Assembly (NCBI GenBank): GCA_018716225.1 | Contig: DVKE01000039.1 | Location: 1 to 38,510 of the forward strand | DNA from: Candidatus Onthousia faecigallinarum | GTDB lineage: Bacteria; Bacillota_I; Bacilli_A; RF39; UBA660 | DNA: 38,510 nucleotides | Direction of reading: 5' to 3' | Part shown: piece after piece, positions 38,355 through 38,510 of the stretch | Numbering within the stretch: the first letter of the stretch is position 1 | Layout of the letters: every line of letters starts with the position of its first letter | Program-made: the position numbers and the translations under genes | Notes under the pieces: model-generated | Database searches by the model: none | Told to the model about the DNA's origin: nothing | What the model saw: the letters and a program-made list of their open reading frames with translations, nothing else

Positions 38355-38510
38355 TTAATTCTTCCCCTTTATCTTAAAAGAAAACTGTAAAAACCCCGTC
38401 GAAGCCCTTTTCAAATACCCATAATAACTTGCCTTTACCCTCATAAGCTTCTCTTGATCATAAATACTTAAATTCTTTATCTTTCTTTTTATTCTCACCT
38501 TCACCTTATT
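38355..38510 (-). CDS. C-terminal end of a probable reverse transcriptase (DGR/retron-like), truncated by window edge
   Basis: Open to the edge: NKVKVRIKRKIKNLSIYDQEKLMRVKASYYGYLKRASTGFLQFSFKIKGKN*; the SYxGxLKxxxxxxL tail resembles C-termini of such RTs. Confidence 0.45.
   Translation of the reverse strand, partial: NKVKVRIKRKIKNLSIYDQEKLMRVKASYYGYLKRASTGFLQFSFKIKGKN

Noticed and set aside
1-38510. CRISPR array or cas genes
   Set aside because: No regularly spaced direct repeats or Cas motifs were seen.
1-38510. DGR template/variable repeat pair inside the window
   Set aside because: No long near-identical repeat with adenine-biased differences and no C-lectin/FGE-type target protein were noticed by eye; a computed self-alignment would be needed to be sure.

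Overview
This is a low-GC, Firmicutes/Bacilli-like chromosomal segment using the standard bacterial code: a tRNA-Trp(CCA) is present, conserved genes are uninterrupted, and several genes end in TGA. The left edge (about 1-3.5 kb) is an accessory scar. It holds the end of a probable IS element, a MobV-type relaxase, a Panacea (DUF4065)/PemK-MazF-like toxin-antitoxin pair, a truncated N-acetylmuramoyl-L-alanine amidase start and an S51 peptidase. The rest is mostly chromosomal backbone: a cytosolic transglutaminase-like protein, a 2530-aa GT84/GH94 cyclic beta-1,2-glucan synthase-like protein overlapping pgi, a SleB-like hydrolase/pta/DUF1848 cluster, tRNA-Trp, an orphan ABC exporter next to a perfect 26-bp inverted repeat, a lipase-like operon, a DUF3048 protein, a pseudopilin-like protein, ezrA, rpsD, tyrS with a T-box leader, and a cadCA-like metal efflux operon with a clear ArsR operator. 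The right edge carries 51 codons that resemble the C-terminus of a DGR/retron-type reverse transcriptase. The best follow-up leads are that reverse transcriptase tail, the glucan synthase-pgi coupling, the Panacea toxin-antitoxin pair with its amidase scar, the ATG-TGA start-stop plus attenuator-like terminator upstream of the transglutaminase gene, and the ABC exporter/inverted-repeat locus. All family calls come from reading motifs by eye; no database search was run.
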